From: Malania oleifera
Taxonomy: Eukaryota; Streptophyta; Magnoliopsida; Santalales; Ximeniaceae
DNA: 64,000 nt
NCBI RefSeq assembly: GCF_029873635.1
Contig: NC_080420.1
Span: 50,917,457-50,981,456, forward strand
Reading direction: 5' to 3'
Under the pieces are notes generated by a model, which saw nothing but the letters and a program-made list of their open reading frames with translations, was not told the DNA's origin and ran no database searches. Below are positions 1 through 12,085 of this stretch, in pieces (position 1 is the first letter of the stretch; each line of letters opens with the position of its first letter). A program made the position numbers and the translations under genes.

Positions 1-205
1 TACTACATGCTATTTGGTATTGAAATATATCATTTCTCCTTTATTTCAACTTGTTTGGGAGGACCATTTGTACAGGATGGAATTTCTTAATCTTAATCTA
101 GTAAGCACAATAGGTATAATGACAAGCAGGTCTAATTTAGTGTCTAATTTGATATGTTATCATGTAATACGAATCTATGAATGTAAGTTTTCCTGAACAT
201 ACTGG
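1..205. other. AT-rich sequence, nothing recognised
   Basis: Short reading frames only, without family resemblance or codon pattern. It leads directly into the tandem duplication that follows. Confidence 0.5.
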
Positions 206-500
206 TATCAACTGTATTTCAATAATGTTTTTTATTTGCACAGTGCTTGGATGGATATGCTCATTTGTAAAATACTCTACCGAAATAGTATACTATTGTG
301 ATAGGTGTTAATGGTATACGATTCTCGTGAATGAATGTTGTGAACAGAACTCGGATCAACTGTATTGGAAGAATGTTTTCTTTGCCACAGTCGTGGATGG
401 ATATGCTCAATTTTTAAACAGGAACTCTGCCTAAATTAGTATACTAATTTTGACAGGTTCAATGGAATACTCGTCCCGTGAATGTAACGTTGTGAAATAT
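206..500. repeat. Imperfect tandem duplication, unit about 149 bp
   Basis: The block starting ATCAACTGTATT at 206 recurs at 355. Shared landmarks in the same order are a TGGATGGATATGCTCA stretch, a TAGTATACTA stretch, and a GTGAATG..TTGTGAA end. The copies differ by many substitutions and small indels, so the duplication is old. No coding capacity is seen. Confidence 0.7.
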
Positions 501-2214
501 AATTAGTCTCTCTATGTCATGGGTTTCTAGGTTTTATTTATACTTTTTAAGTTCCATATTGAAAGTAACCCAATGGGGCCCTCGAGGAACAAGGAAAGGA
601 AGTCAATAGTGCATTCAACTTGAATAGGGTTTAACAATGTATACTCAGTGATAAAAGAGCTATATGATATGAATGATTTATCTTTTAGAACTACCAATAT
701 AATCTATCCTACAAAGTGTATACGAGCATTTGTATTTCTACAACAGTGGTTCATGGCTCCATTGTATCCTTCGACTTTTCGATGCTTCAGATTGTGTTAC
801 GAATTACCCAATTTTTCATGAACAGTACAAGTTTTAATGTTTTGACCGACACATATGCTAAGAGATGTCTTCGCATGGAGCATCATCTTTTGTTCTAATA
901 ATATTGATATGGAAAGGAGGTAATGTCTCTTATTTTACATATAAGTAGAAGTTGTTGTTATTATACCATGTTGCGAATTTAGATATGAAGGAACAGCTTC
1001 GAAGAATGGAATTCGAACTAAACAAGGGGACAACAGTTGGAATAACTTGAATCATTGAATGCACAAAACAAATGTCTAAGCAAAGCACAATAGAACCATC
1101 ATTAAATCAGAAATGTATGACACTCCCCTCCAAAAATGTAGAAGTAACATAGCTAGACGAAAATAATGCCTATGATCTGTAAGGAAAGTTGTATTTACTC
1201 CTAGCGATAATGGATACATATAGAAGAAGAAGTAAAAGTTACAAACATTAATGTAGGACAGTTTGTTGTCCAACTCTATATGCTATAACATATAATTTAA
1301 ATATGGAAGGAAGAGCAATCCTCCAATAATTTAGCGCCTTAATCATCATGCAATGGGAACTGGTGCTTAGAAGCTGCAAGTCCTTGGGATTATAGGCCGG
1401 CAGGCTTTATTCCCTTGATCTTACATGAATATTTCATGGGCTATCTCGAAAGGCATTCATGCAAGGACTCCATGCATTGGTATCCTTTTTATTATGGTCA
1501 TTGGTCTTTAGTCTAAGTCTGAACTCTTAAGATTTAGGTTGACCACTGAGGTCTCAATTCAACATTCCGATATAGTTTAATATTCCATGAACTCAATCTA
1601 ACTTCATGCTTCTAAGTAATAGATACTTCATGCTTGTACTATGGGGGGGATATGATACAAATTTTGTATGAAAATATTAATTCACAAATTTTGAATATAT
1701 ATAAACAATTTTGAAATGAGTACACTTCTTAATTTGTTCTCTTGCCTGGATCTTAATAAACATTTAAATGGATCCAAAACATAAGGGCGCAATTCAATAT
1801 TAATGAATTTTTTGGAAAATAATAATGCATTATATTATTATTTATTAGTTATTATTATTATTATTATTATATTATTTTGATTAATTATTATATTTTTATT
1901 TTGATTATTACCCAAGTCCAGCACTATCTATGATAAGTATTTTTGTCTTTGAGCTAATAATAAACTGTCGGATCCTTCTAAGTTAATATATTAATATGAA
2001 AAGTAAATAGATTAAAAAAATAGGCTTAATTAAACAAAATTTTAAGTTAATTTTTTATTTTTATTTTTAAAAGTAACGAGACTTAAAATTGGGACAAGGA
2101 ATTGTGTTACAGATGACCTCCTCTTCACTTCTTATTATTATTAACGATAACCACCCTAGGCCGCCCTATTAAAGAAACTGTTTTTTTTTTTCAGAATGAC
2201 TTACTAAAAAGGTG
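501..2214. other. Intergenic AT-rich DNA, no gene seen
   Basis: No protein family is recognisable in any frame; the longest frames are about 60 codons. About 1820-1930 is a TTA/ATT-rich low-complexity tract and 2187-2197 is a T run. The 3' half of the neighbouring Copia-A element (RNase H and 3' LTR) would be expected here but I could not find it. Confidence 0.5.
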
Positions 2215-2985
2215 AATTACATTTTGCCAGTTAATCTTCTCTAGGCTGAGGATCCTCATAGAATCCGCACTTCAGTAGTACGTTTTAAATTTGAATCCAC
2301 GGTATAGCCCTAGTTATCACCATAACTGCTAGCTTGTTCAAGTGTATCCAGAATAAATTTCCTTTCACAACATATATACCAATTCTCTTCTTCTAATTTC
2401 CAAACCGGTGAAGTATTTGAGTTCCCCAAGTCTTTATTGTAACTGTCATGGAGAAAATAATTTTACGCAACTATATGTCATTTAACTATCACTCGGGCCA
2501 AAAGAATATCATCTACACAGACTAATAAAGCTATGACAAAGATGATGTATGACTCATTGATAAAACAAGAACAATCCGAAGTACCTGATGAGTAAAGCCC
2601 AAAGTCAAGCAATGCTTGGATATTTAGCAACCCCTGCCTAGATGCTTGCTCAAACCAGAATAACTCTTTAAAATTTGGACCAACTTATTTGTTCTCCTGT
2701 GACCCCGAACCAGGGGCAAGTCAGTAACTTCTTCATTCAAGTCCACCATGTAAGAATTCATTGTTAATATCCAACTGGGTGAGATGCCAATTTTTGAATA
2801 GCAGCTATAGCATGTAATAACCTGAAAGAAGTTTATTTTTGTCTCGGGAGAAGTGTCGAAAAATCTAACCCGTTCTTTGTGTAGTGTAACCTTTAGCTAC
2901 TATCGAGCTTTGTACCTTTCAATAGTTCCATCTGCCTTATACTTAATTCGAAATACCCACTTACAACCAATAGGTCTGTTTATGT
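2215..2985 (-). pseudogene. Copia-A reverse transcriptase remnant
   Basis: The minus strand reads IGCKWVFRIKYKADGTIERY near 2975-2895, the conserved start of copia RT. It continues through AKGYT, then a degenerate DINN.FLHG..NEEV segment near 2790-2730. A VCVDDILLA active-site box lies near 2510, with both aspartates kept, followed by GIYVCQRKF-like and LDTLEQAS-like pieces. The frame changes several times and in-frame stops are present, so no protein can be made. Confidence 0.8.
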
Positions 2986-3740
2986 GAGGAAGAGTTTACA
3001 AGTTCCCACGTTTTATTTAATTCCAAGGCATTTAATTCATTTTGCTTGCACTTGCCATTCGGTAGTTGGAGCAGCTAATTTGTAAGTTTTTGGTTTCTTT
3101 AGAAGCTAAATGGAGACTAGAAAAAGCTTTAAGAGGAGATAATTGTTTTTCATAAGAGATCTCAGAGATAGGATGTAGAATACATTTTATTAGAAAAACA
3201 ATTAGCACTATCAGATGAAGAAAGTGGCAGAGAAACCTTGGAAGCTTTACACGTAAAAACGTCCTGCAATACTTGGCCGTCGTGTAATCTTGAATATTTT
3301 CGGTGTTGTGTGAAATAATATCTGGATGTTAATATTGATCAAAGATGTAGATGAGTTGTTGGTTGAATTTGAAGAGGATGGAGAAGTTTGATTAGAAGAA
3401 TAAAAAAAATCAATGTAAGCTAATGGAGAGAATAAAAAGCATATGATTCAGGATTAGGTGAAAAAAACCTTAAAAGGAAAATATTTTCAGAAAAACTATA
3501 TTTCTTGAATGAAAACTTTAATTAGTATGAAGGTCCATTATTTGTAACCTTTTATGTGTAGAAGGATAACCCAAGATAACATTTGTATATCTTTGATCAA
3601 ATTTATGTCTAATGGGGTTGTAAGTGTTTTTGATGCAAACAAAGCAACCAATACTTTAAGATGAGAAAGATTAGGAGGTTTAATCAAAAGCAGTTCAGAT
3701 GGGTGTTTTGGTTGTTAAGACTTGGATTTGGAATTCCTGT

Positions 3741-4150
3741 TTAAAATTGAGTTGCATTAATACACAGTCCACTCCAGAAGTAAAGGCATATGTGCTTGAA
3801 ACATAAGGCCCTGCAGTGTTTAACAAAATGTTTTGAGTTTTTCTTTTCCACATTCCATTTGTGTGGGAGTTGTTCTAGCCAACATCTTTGATGTATAATG
3901 CCATTGTCTATTATAGAAGTGGAGTTAAAAGAAAATTCAGGACCACTATCTGATCTCACTATTTTAACAGGAACATTGAAATTGGTTTCACTACCATGTG
4001 CAAAATTTTTAACGATTTTAGAATAACTTCATATTTCATCTGGCAGGGTTACCCTAGTACAACGCGTATGATCACAACTATAGGAAGACAATTACTTGAA
4101 CCAGAATAGAAACAACGATGATGGTCCCCCTATATCACCAATGGATTCAA
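3741..4150 (-). pseudogene. Copia-A integrase core remnant
   Basis: The frame at 3959-3741 reads RSDSGPEF followed by GIIHQRC and a degraded version of the usual ETPQQNG.VER segment, then LYFWS. That matches the second half of a copia integrase core, where the Asp and Glu of the DDE triad sit. The Glu region is altered. The first half, including a D.WGP-like segment, lies at about 4130-3960 in broken frames. Confidence 0.75.
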
Positions 4151-4152
4151 AA

Positions 4153-4790
4153 TCAAATTGGTCTTTGAACTAGACTAGATACAGGAAATAGAAGTTTGCT
4201 TTGTTTGGCTATATGACTTACATCACAACATGTGTGGATAAAAGATATGGATAACTCCAGCTGTTTAAGATAAGGTAACCTGATTTGCAACAGACCAAGT
4301 CTGTATGCCAGATATCTAATTGATTTTGGTAATGTTTTTGAATTCCAAAGATAAGAATGAAAGCTTGGCTTGATTGTGAGTACAGCCTTTGAAGGAACTT
4401 GAGATAAATGGTACAGTCCATGTTTCTCAAATGCAATCCCAATCATCTTCTTTGTTAATTGGTCCTGTAGAAGGCAATATGAGTTAAAGAAAGAAACACA
4501 AATGTTAGATTGTTTTGTTAGTTTAGAAACAGACAATAGATTGAATGAAAAACTGGGAACACACAACACATTATGTAAAGACAGTATATTTGAAATGCAA
4601 ATACTGCCAATGTGTGAAGCTGGAAAAGAGTTTCCATTTGGCAAATTTATGGAAGTGTTGATTGGTGTAGGTGGAGAAGAATATAATGAAGGTGAACATA
4701 TCATGTGATCTGTTGCACCTGTATCTAGAATCCATGAATGTACATTCTGCAGAGATGAAGAAACTAAATAACAAAAATTTGAAGGGTTAC
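4153..4790 (-). pseudogene. Copia-A protease and pre-integrase region
   Basis: The minus strand at about 4737-4702 reads SWILDTGATDHM, the aspartic protease active site of copia elements with the catalytic DTG intact. The frame continues open through LPNG, HIG and VLCVPSFSFNLLSVSKL, typical of the protease and GAG-pre-integrase region, for 183 codons (4704-4153). It is separated from gag by a stop near 4800. The product would be a fragment of the element polyprotein. Confidence 0.8.
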
Positions 4791-4929
4791 CAGAAAATTA
4801 AGAAGTAACAATGTTAACAGCCGGAGAAGATGTTTGATGAGATATTGGAGATGAAGTAGAATTTGCAAGTGCTAGCAATTTATTGAATTCCTTAGAAGTA
4901 AAAGAAAACTTTGGATCCTCATTACTCTA

Positions 4930-5910
4930 TTAAAGAGAAAGCTCAGGAGTTGTCATGGCAGCATGTGCAGTAGGTGGCTTCCTTTTTCCTTTTAGTCCAG
5001 TCCAGCCAGGAGGAAAACCATGAAGATGAAAACATTTTTCTATTGTATGCCCATTGTATCCATAATGTGTACAGTATAGAGAAAATCTCTTTTGTTTATC
5101 CTTTGAGAATTTCAAAAAACCAGATGGCTGAATGTTTTGTTTGGCAATCAAAGCATGAGTTTCACTGCTGACAACATTATTTAGTTGTCTTTGACTTTCC
5201 TCTTGAAGTAGTAAAGAAAATACTTTGACCATACTTGGTAATGGCGAAATCATAAGCAATTGACTTCGAATTGGAGCATAGAAATCATTCAGACCAATCA
5301 AAAATTTCAACACATAATCAGATTGCTGTCTAACCAACAAAAAATCAAACAGGTTGCAGGTACAAGTTGCCATTTTACCACAGCTACATGTAGGGAATGG
5401 TCGGTAGTTAATATATTCATCCCATAATGATTTGAATGAATTAAAATATTCAGTAATTGATAAACAACCCTGAGTAATAGAACTAAGAGATTTTTCAAGA
5501 TGAAAAACTCTGGGACCATCACTTCGTAAGTATCTTGTTTTCAGCTCATTCCAAAGATCAACAGCAGATGTAACATAGAGAAGACTATTTCTTATTTCCT
5601 TGGAAATGGAATTCATTAACCATGAAAGAACTAGATTGTTTGCACGCAGCCATGCAGTATGGAGAGAACAATGATTTATAGAAGGAGCAAGAATCGAGCC
5701 ATCAATGAATGCTACCTTATTTATAACTGTTAGAGCAATGGTGATTGACCGACTCCATGCAATGTAATTATCACCACTAAAAATTTCAGAAACCAGTAAT
5801 GCACCAGGATTATCACTTGGATGTAAGTAATATGGACTGGATGAATCATCAGAAAGATTGATCATACGATGACAATTTTGAGAACTGGTAGAATTATCAG
5901 CAGAAGTCAT
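4930..5910 (-). pseudogene. Copia-A gag
   Basis: An open frame of about 327 codons runs from a methionine at 5910; an in-frame upstream ATG at 5988 would add 26 codons. It begins near NPGALLVSEIFSGDNYIAWS, the signature of the plant copia gag family with the Retrotran_gag_3 domain. The C-terminus holds a zinc-knuckle-like segment, YCTHYGYNGHTIEKCF, whose second cysteine is replaced (CTHY for the usual CTHC). Gag would form the virus-like particle. It is the longest uninterrupted TE frame in the left third of the window, but it sits in a dead element. Confidence 0.8.
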
Positions 5911-6181
5911 ATCTGGAATTTCTCCAAGAAATATAAAAAATTTGCAGATCAAAGAATTTTTCTTTGTAAAGACCAGAGATAAAAGCAATTCACTTGAGGC
6001 TTTGCAATTTGATACCAGAATAATGCCGATACAGAATACTAATCTATCAGCTTCTCTTGACCAGCGTCAGAATTTTTCTGAATATTCGTGCTGCTCAGAA
6101 TTTGGAGGCGCAGTGTGGCTAAAAATAGAGCTTTCATGGTTTCTTGAAACTTAAAAAAAATTGCGGAAGGGAAGCAAGTGT

Positions 6182-6191
6182 TCTGATACCA
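6182..6191 (-). other. Copia-A primer-binding site
   Basis: The minus strand reads TGGTATCAGA immediately after the CA end of the 5' LTR. This matches the 3' end of plant initiator methionine tRNA, the usual primer for plant copia elements. Confidence 0.8.
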
Positions 6192-6402
6192 TGTGAAGTT
6201 TTTACATAAGCTGAAAAATTCTTCTCTATTATCTGCTTCAAATACAGAGTATATGTTTGTATTTATATAATACAAGAATCAAGAATAAAGAAAACTAACT
6301 AATCAGGCTAACTAATTAACTAATCTTCTCTTCTTCTAATTTAACTTGCGTAGCTTTGGATTTCAGTTCCAACTGTTCAATTCTTGAAGCAATATTCCAA
6401 CA
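6192..6402 (-). repeat. Copia-A 5' LTR (211 bp)
   Basis: On the minus strand it starts TGTTGGAATATT and ends CTTCACA next to the primer-binding site, giving the canonical TG...CA ends. No partner LTR was found at the other end of the element, so no target duplication can be shown. Confidence 0.7.
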
Positions 6403-6699
6403 CTTATTTATCTTATTATTGATCTTATCATGAATGATGGAATCATTATATTCAATATAGTATGCACGGGCCAATCTGCATATTTTTCTTGTTTTACGCC
6501 TCGTAACTCTTCCTCAGCCAGGCTTGGGCTGAATAGCGGAGCAAGTACAAGTAGTAGTATAAAAAATGCGTCCTTTGTCATTAATATTTACTCGCGGTAA
6601 TTGCAGCCTCTCGGGAGAATCAATGACTGCATCTTTATTTATCATTTTTGGGGCTGTCCACCCGAGACAATCCATTCAACGAACCAAAAAACACCACAG
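6403..6699. other. Spacer, nothing recognised
   Basis: Non-repetitive sequence with no frame of note between Copia-A and the inverted-repeat element. Confidence 0.5.
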
Positions 6700-7040
6700 C
6701 ACAAGGAACCGAGTTTTTTCCTTTTTTATCATTTTTTAAAATATAGATATTAAATAATATTTTTTTACAACACATAATTAGATCTGTGTTTTACAAAAAA
6801 TAATCTTCAGTGACAAGTGGTAAATCTTGCTACTCCAAGTAGTGAGATCTGTGCTTTACAAAAATAATCTCCAGTGACACGTAGTAAATCTCGCTACTCC
6901 AAGTAGCGAGATTTGGTTAAAAATCGCTACTCCAAGTAGCGAGATTACGTCAGAGTCATTTTGGGAAATATTTCCCAAAATGAGATATTATTTAATATAT
7001 ATATATTTTTTTAAAAAGTTAAAACGGAAAAAAAGTCGAA
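6700..7040. mobile_element. MITE-like inverted-repeat element with three internal hairpins
   Basis: The outer arms at about 6715-6765 and 6983-7030 are inverted copies of each other (TATTAAATAATAT on the left, ATATTATTTAATA on the right, with A/T runs and a GGAAAAAA-type end beyond). Between them are three units of a short palindrome with arms ATCTCGCTACT and AGTAGCGAGAT, at 6824-6849, 6888-6912 and 6922-6945, and then a 26-bp perfect palindrome. This looks like a non-coding foldback or MITE. A target duplication was not identified, so the ends are approximate. Confidence 0.6.
6957..6982. repeat. 26-bp perfect palindrome
   Basis: CATTTTGGGAAAT followed directly by its exact reverse complement, with no spacer. 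It lies inside the MITE-like element, next to the third hairpin. Confidence 0.95.
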
Positions 7041-10000
7041 AAGAGAAGCATGTGCGTGAGAAAAGATTCTCCTAACAAACCACGTGTGGCAGGGCGGGGG
7101 GGACGGGTAGCTGATCTGATTTTTCACGCAAAGGAGGTCTGAATTTTTCCCTCCTTTTCCCTGACTCCCCTCAGACTCCCATTCTCACCTCAAGCCGTTT
7201 TTTACCTCAACCTCACCAGCAGCTTAGACCTCCAACCTCCACCAGCTTCGGCCGCGAGCACGCCCAACCCCACTGCCATACAACCATCATCGCGAGAAGC
7301 TTAGACCTCCAGACTCCACCAGCTCTGGCCACGAGCACGCCCAACCCCACTGCCATGCAGCCATCATCGCCGAGCAGCCACCCTCACCCATTTTCCCCAT
7401 CTCCCGGCTCTCAGATCTCTCCACCACCCTCTCCCATTTTCTCCATCTCTGGCTCTGTCATCTCCTCGCTCTCACACTCTGCAGATCCACCTCACCATCT
7501 GTCACCCCAATCCATCGCAGACCACCCTCGGGCTCTCCCATCTCATTCGGCATCTGCTTCTCACCATTGTCAAGCTTGCTCAAACCAGTCAAGTGCTTCA
7601 CTCTGTTCGCCAACCCTCACCGCTCACCCGCAGCTCCACCATCATCTTCACAACCAGTATGTGGTTCATTCATCTCCTCACCACTCTCTCATCTCTCACT
7701 CATCATCCAGGTCCACACCGCCAGTAGGCTCACTCGCACAGACTCTCCATTCTCCCTTCCTTCTCGTCCTCTCTTCTCCGCTCACGCTCCCAGATTCCCT
7801 CATCTTTCTCAGTTTGCTCCGGCCCCAGTCCAGCACACCACTCTCGGCTGCGAGCACCCCAAACTCCATTCTCCTTCTCTTTCAGATCCATACGGAGATC
7901 CGGCAAATATCACCAGCTCCATTCTGGAGCTCCATTCTCCACTAGTCACTCGTCACCTACATGCAACCCAGCTCAACCCGCGACCTCTGTTCACCTCACA
8001 GCCTCTACTCCTTACTGAGACCACCTTCAACTACAGACCCTTAAGGACTCTACTTGGTTCTCCCACCATCGCCACCTAACGTCTCCATCTGCAGCTCCAT
8101 CCAACACCTTTACCATCTCCACCTCTGTCTCCAGCAGCTCCAGGAAGACCCGTGCTCTCCCATATATATCTGTCCCTCGTCGTCACCACCACCCTCAGCT
8201 GTGAGCCACCAATTCTGGCAAAACCTCCCTTAAACTTCCTGCTCCATATCACTGATCTAGTCTTCCCCCCTTGCTTTTCCGTCATCCCTGTTCGCTCTGA
8301 TGTTCTGCAAGTTCACAGACGAAGGCGCATGAGACTGGGGTTGAGTTCTCCTTCGTGTTCTTGATCTTCTGTGGGTTGAATGGATTACGAAGGGTCGATG
8401 ACGTCGATTGGATTTCTCGGGTGGTCTGGATCTTCAAATAAAGAAGCAAACTCTCGTTCTGGCAGCAGGATCGGTTCGGGTCTCACTGCCTCTTCATTGT
8501 AATCTGTGGTTGCTCGGCTATTCCAAATTCAGCCCTATACGAGCTTCGCCTTGACCCTTGTTCCACCGTCACCAACAAGAACAAGCTTGAGACCGGGATA
8601 ATGAATCGTCTGCTATTTTTCTGATAATGTCTGGAGCTTGCAGAGGAAGGAGGGGAGAGAATCACAGTGGCCTCGAGTGGACGAACAGACGGAAAGGGAT
8701 GGAAGGTGAGTTACTCTTTATCTTTTATTTTTATTATTTTTTTAAGTATTATGTTTATTATTATATTTTTGTTATGTATTGTGGTTTGTTATTTTTCTTA
8801 TTATCGTGTATTTTTTATAGTTTAGCATTTCAGTGCATAATTACATATGTATTGTGCTAATTTAATACCTTAATTTATTATTATATTACTATTATACTTA
8901 TTATGATGCATGTTTTTTATATTCATATGTAGTTTATTGTTTGGGTCATGTTTAGTATATGTATATCATGTTAGTATATTAATCTTGTGGAATATTTGTT
9001 ATTTTAGTGTGGTATTTTAATATTATGATATGCGTGTTTATTATCTTGGTAGTTTAGTATTATGGCATATTTTGTATTTTTAGTATTTTAGTACGTAGTA
9101 TTATGGCATTTTTATTAAATTTGTTTTTAGTATTATTATCATGGTATTATATTATATATTTAGTATCACTGATTTTTAGTATTTTAGTATATATGGTTCT
9201 GTTGATGCACACACACACACGCACTGTTCACATACAGCACACACACTGTTTACACGCACTCACACTATGCACGAACCTGCTCACAAATTGATTAATGCAT
9301 CACCAATTGCACGCACCATTAATGTTCATTCACACATTATGTATGCATGCTTGTTCTTATCCATGCTCATTTTTCACATATGTTTCACATTTCATGCATA
9401 CACATTTTTTTCACATTCACACATGTGCCGCATAGGTGCTATAGGTTGATATGGCCTTGACCGGGCCTAAAACTGGTCGACCCTCCTTGGGTTGGTTCTT
9501 TCCCGAACCAGTTGGGTCTTTTGAACCGGTACGAAACCGTTCAGTCTTCCATTTTATTTCTCACATTCCTTTTAATTTTTGTGGATTTTGCTCTAATTTC
9601 TTTTTTTTTTTTTGGTTATTTAATTACTTTGGAAAATGTTGAAAAATCCTAAAATCATTAGTCTCGACCAAGACCTTAAACTGGTTTTCCTCAAAGTTTG
9701 ATCGGTTCATCATTCTCGGAACCGATTCACACTAGTTTTCTCTATTTCACTTGTATATTATTATTATATCTAGAAAATTCACAAAAAATTACAAAATTCT
9801 CAAAAAATATTTTCATACCTTGATTTCCATTGATTTTATTTACGTTATTTTGAAATTCGAGAAAAATATTGGAAAAATCACAAAAATCACAAAAAATATT
9901 TTCACACTTTGGAAAAAATCACAGAAATGTTTTTAGGCACAGAAAACCATTTTCATCCTGAAAAAATTTCAAAAAAACCTCTCGGAATAGTATTTTTCCT

Positions 10001-10509
10001 ATTTAGAAAAACCTACAGATTTCAAAATTCCCTAGAAGAGTATTTCGTACTCTATTATCTTGATTTTTCTTCCCGATGATTGCAACAAAGGGCATGAACT
10101 CTTCGGAGTACTGGATTGCCCCAGTTCTGAGGGAATACTTATATAGTATTTTCATTTTTTTATTTTTGAAAATGAGCAATTTTAGAAAGCTTATTTGATT
10201 TATTTTGGGATAATTTTCGATTAATCTGGTTCCGTTCGTAAGAACAGGTGTGTAGGGGGTGTTAATACCTTCCCCTCACATAACCGTACTCTCAAGCCCG
10301 ACTTTGGTTATGCAGATCGATTCTACCCCTAACGGGGTAGCAATTAAGTGTTCTAATCGCACTTCAAAAGGTTAGTGACGACTCCATCACACATTGTTTT
10401 TGCACAAAAATATCTTTTTCAAAATACACATTCCATTTTTCCCTGTTCGTAGTTGAACCTACATTTTCACCAGAGAGAGCGGTTCTCTCCGGGCCGGGTC
10501 CGGGACGTC
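7041..10509 (+). mobile_element. Probable long LTR or LTR-derived block
   Basis: The block has strong internal composition shifts: CT/GC-rich at 7170-8700, very AT-rich at 8700-9190, then ACCGG/CCGGT-rich around 9450-9720. Near the right end is GTGTAGGGGGTGTTAATACC with CTTCCCCTCACATAACCG, followed by GGTTAGTGACGACTCC and CCGGGTCCGGGACGTCACGACA. I associate these with the ends of long LTRs of plant gypsy (Tat/Ogre-like) elements. No internal gag-pol and no clear target duplication were found, so solo LTR is an inference. Frames at 7355-7945 and 7567-8079 are Ser/Pro/His-rich and overlap each other; I do not call them genes. Confidence 0.45.
7221..7374. repeat. 77-bp direct tandem duplication
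   Basis: AGCTTAGACCTCCA at 7221 recurs at 7298. Both copies continue through CCACCAGCT, GAGCACGCCCAACCCCACTG and CAGCCATCATCG-like sequence with a few substitutions. Confidence 0.85.
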
Positions 10510-12085
10510 ACGACACAATGTAAGTAGGTTATTTTAGAATTTATAGAGTTAGTAGACTTTTTTAAACCCAGATCTTGTATTAGATGAAAACATACTGAAG
10601 TTTGAGTTGATTAAACTAGGGTGTTGTGATTTTAGGGTTTGAGTTCCAAACACCACATGCATGGGTTGAGGATCCCAGTAGGTGTTTTCTTAGGAACTCA
10701 GGTAACGTTGATAAATAATTAAGTTGGAGTCAGGCCTCCTAGTCAGTGAAGTAAGGGAAATATACTATGTTAGTAATTTTAGGAATTTTTACCAGTAAAA
10801 TATAATTATTTTGGGATATGAATTCTGGATGTTTTATGATATGAAATTATGTGCTTTCAGGAAAATTCTACAAATTATAAATTATATTTATTATAAAAAA
10901 TATACAGGTTGTACATGGATTTAAATATAGGTTAAAGTATATGAGTTTTATTTATTTAATTGTGTGGCATGAGTATATATTAGTTCAATACAAAATTTAC
11001 ACAGCTTTCAAAGAATCATAATTTACAGAATACCATGATATTCAGATATTACAATTTATTCAAATAAGATATTATAGTTATTCAAATAAACTTTTTCAGT
11101 TATTACAGTTGAAATAGAACCATGGTAAAACAGTAATATATATATATATATATATATATAATAGTTTTATATATAATATCAGATCCTAATGGATCAGATC
11201 AGATTTTAAAGTATAGTACTGTAGCTATTTCAGTTCAAAGTGCAATCACATATCTCAGATAGTGTGTGGATTTTATCAGTAGTCGATCATGCCTAGGGAG
11301 GTATTGCAGACTCCCCGGTTGTCTGGGTTGAGGTGGTTGATTTGACTAGGGAGATTTCAGTTGACTTATTCTAGTAGGCTAATCAGTGTTAAGTCCCGCT
11401 TACGGGCCGTACAACCCTGTCATGAGAGGTTAAATTATGACATACAACCATACAGACAAGTTTTCACAATTATGTATATATATATACATAAAACAGCAGT
11501 TATACCTATAGATACTAAAAGTATGATTATATGGAAAGTTCAGTAACAGTTGAATTTTAAGTTACATAGGTGTGAGTTTTATTATATATTATGTTTCATA
11601 TTATCTCAGTTTTAGTTGACTAAAAATATATTTTTTATGTAAACTCAGTTGCCATAGACTGATAATAATATATTTCATTTTACTGAGAGTTATCTCATCC
11701 AAGTAAATCAACCATTTCAGGTGATCTAGTTAGACGAGCAGATCAGGTTCGGAGATAGAAGGGACATTGGTATTGCCCTGTCTTAAGGTGAGTGTTTTTT
11801 AGGGATGTATTTATTAGTAGTTTCTAGGAGATTTGGTGGAGCTTTTTGGGAAGATGTGTATGTATATATGTTTTGAGAGAATACTGAATTTTGGTATTAT
11901 AATTATGGTTATATGGTTTTATGTTTTTCGCTCCATAGGTGTCTAATCTTATGAATAGGAATTCCTTGGTGCCACTTTGAGATCGGGATGTTATAGTAGA
12001 TTTTACCAAGGGTATCAAAGTAACATAATTTATAGCTTTAATATATATATGAAAAAAAAATGGTATGGATTTTTGGGTCATTACA
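10510..12085 (+). repeat. Gypsy LTR remnant related to the Gypsy-2 LTRs
   Basis: The order of landmarks matches the LTRs at 54923-57279 and 61224-63541. They are GTAAGTA..TTATTT, AGGGTGTT.TG.TTT..GGGTT, GCATGGGTTGAGGATCCCAG, GGCAAGCCT-like and GTAAGGGAAATATACTATG, then GACTCCCC, CACAACCCTGTCATGAG-like, CTGAG.GTT.TCTCATCC, and the GGGTCATTACA end at 12085. The first about 500 bp of the LTR is missing. The sequence is well diverged from the two 3'-side copies. It carries an (AT)n tract at about 11136-11162. No internal region follows. Confidence 0.75.

Larger units (their letters stand above)
2215..6402 (-). mobile_element. Copia-A: decayed Ty1/copia retrotransposon, truncated at its 3' end
   Basis: Read on the minus strand, the order is 5' LTR (6402-6192), primer-binding site, gag, protease, integrase, reverse transcriptase, which is the Ty1/copia order. 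Similarity stops at about 2215 inside the RT/RNase H junction, just after a segment reading RRLTGKM. RNase H, the polypurine tract and the 3' LTR are not found. Stops and frameshifts occur in every domain. The single-bounded structure points to an old insertion later cut by a deletion. Confidence 0.85.

Noticed and set aside
1..2214. Search for a 3' LTR of Copia-A
   Set aside because: No sequence resembling the 211-bp LTR at 6192-6402 was found; short shared words such as CTCTTCTTCTAATTT near 2382 are too little.
6824..6945. Three spaced 25-bp repeats considered as a CRISPR-like array
   Set aside because: Only three units with uneven spacing, each itself a palindrome, inside a plant MITE-like element in a eukaryotic genome; no cas genes.
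7355..8079. Two overlapping long plus-strand frames (196 and 170 codons)
   Set aside because: Both are Ser/Pro/His-rich because the DNA is CT-rich with few A's to make stops. They overlap in different frames and lie inside an LTR-like block.
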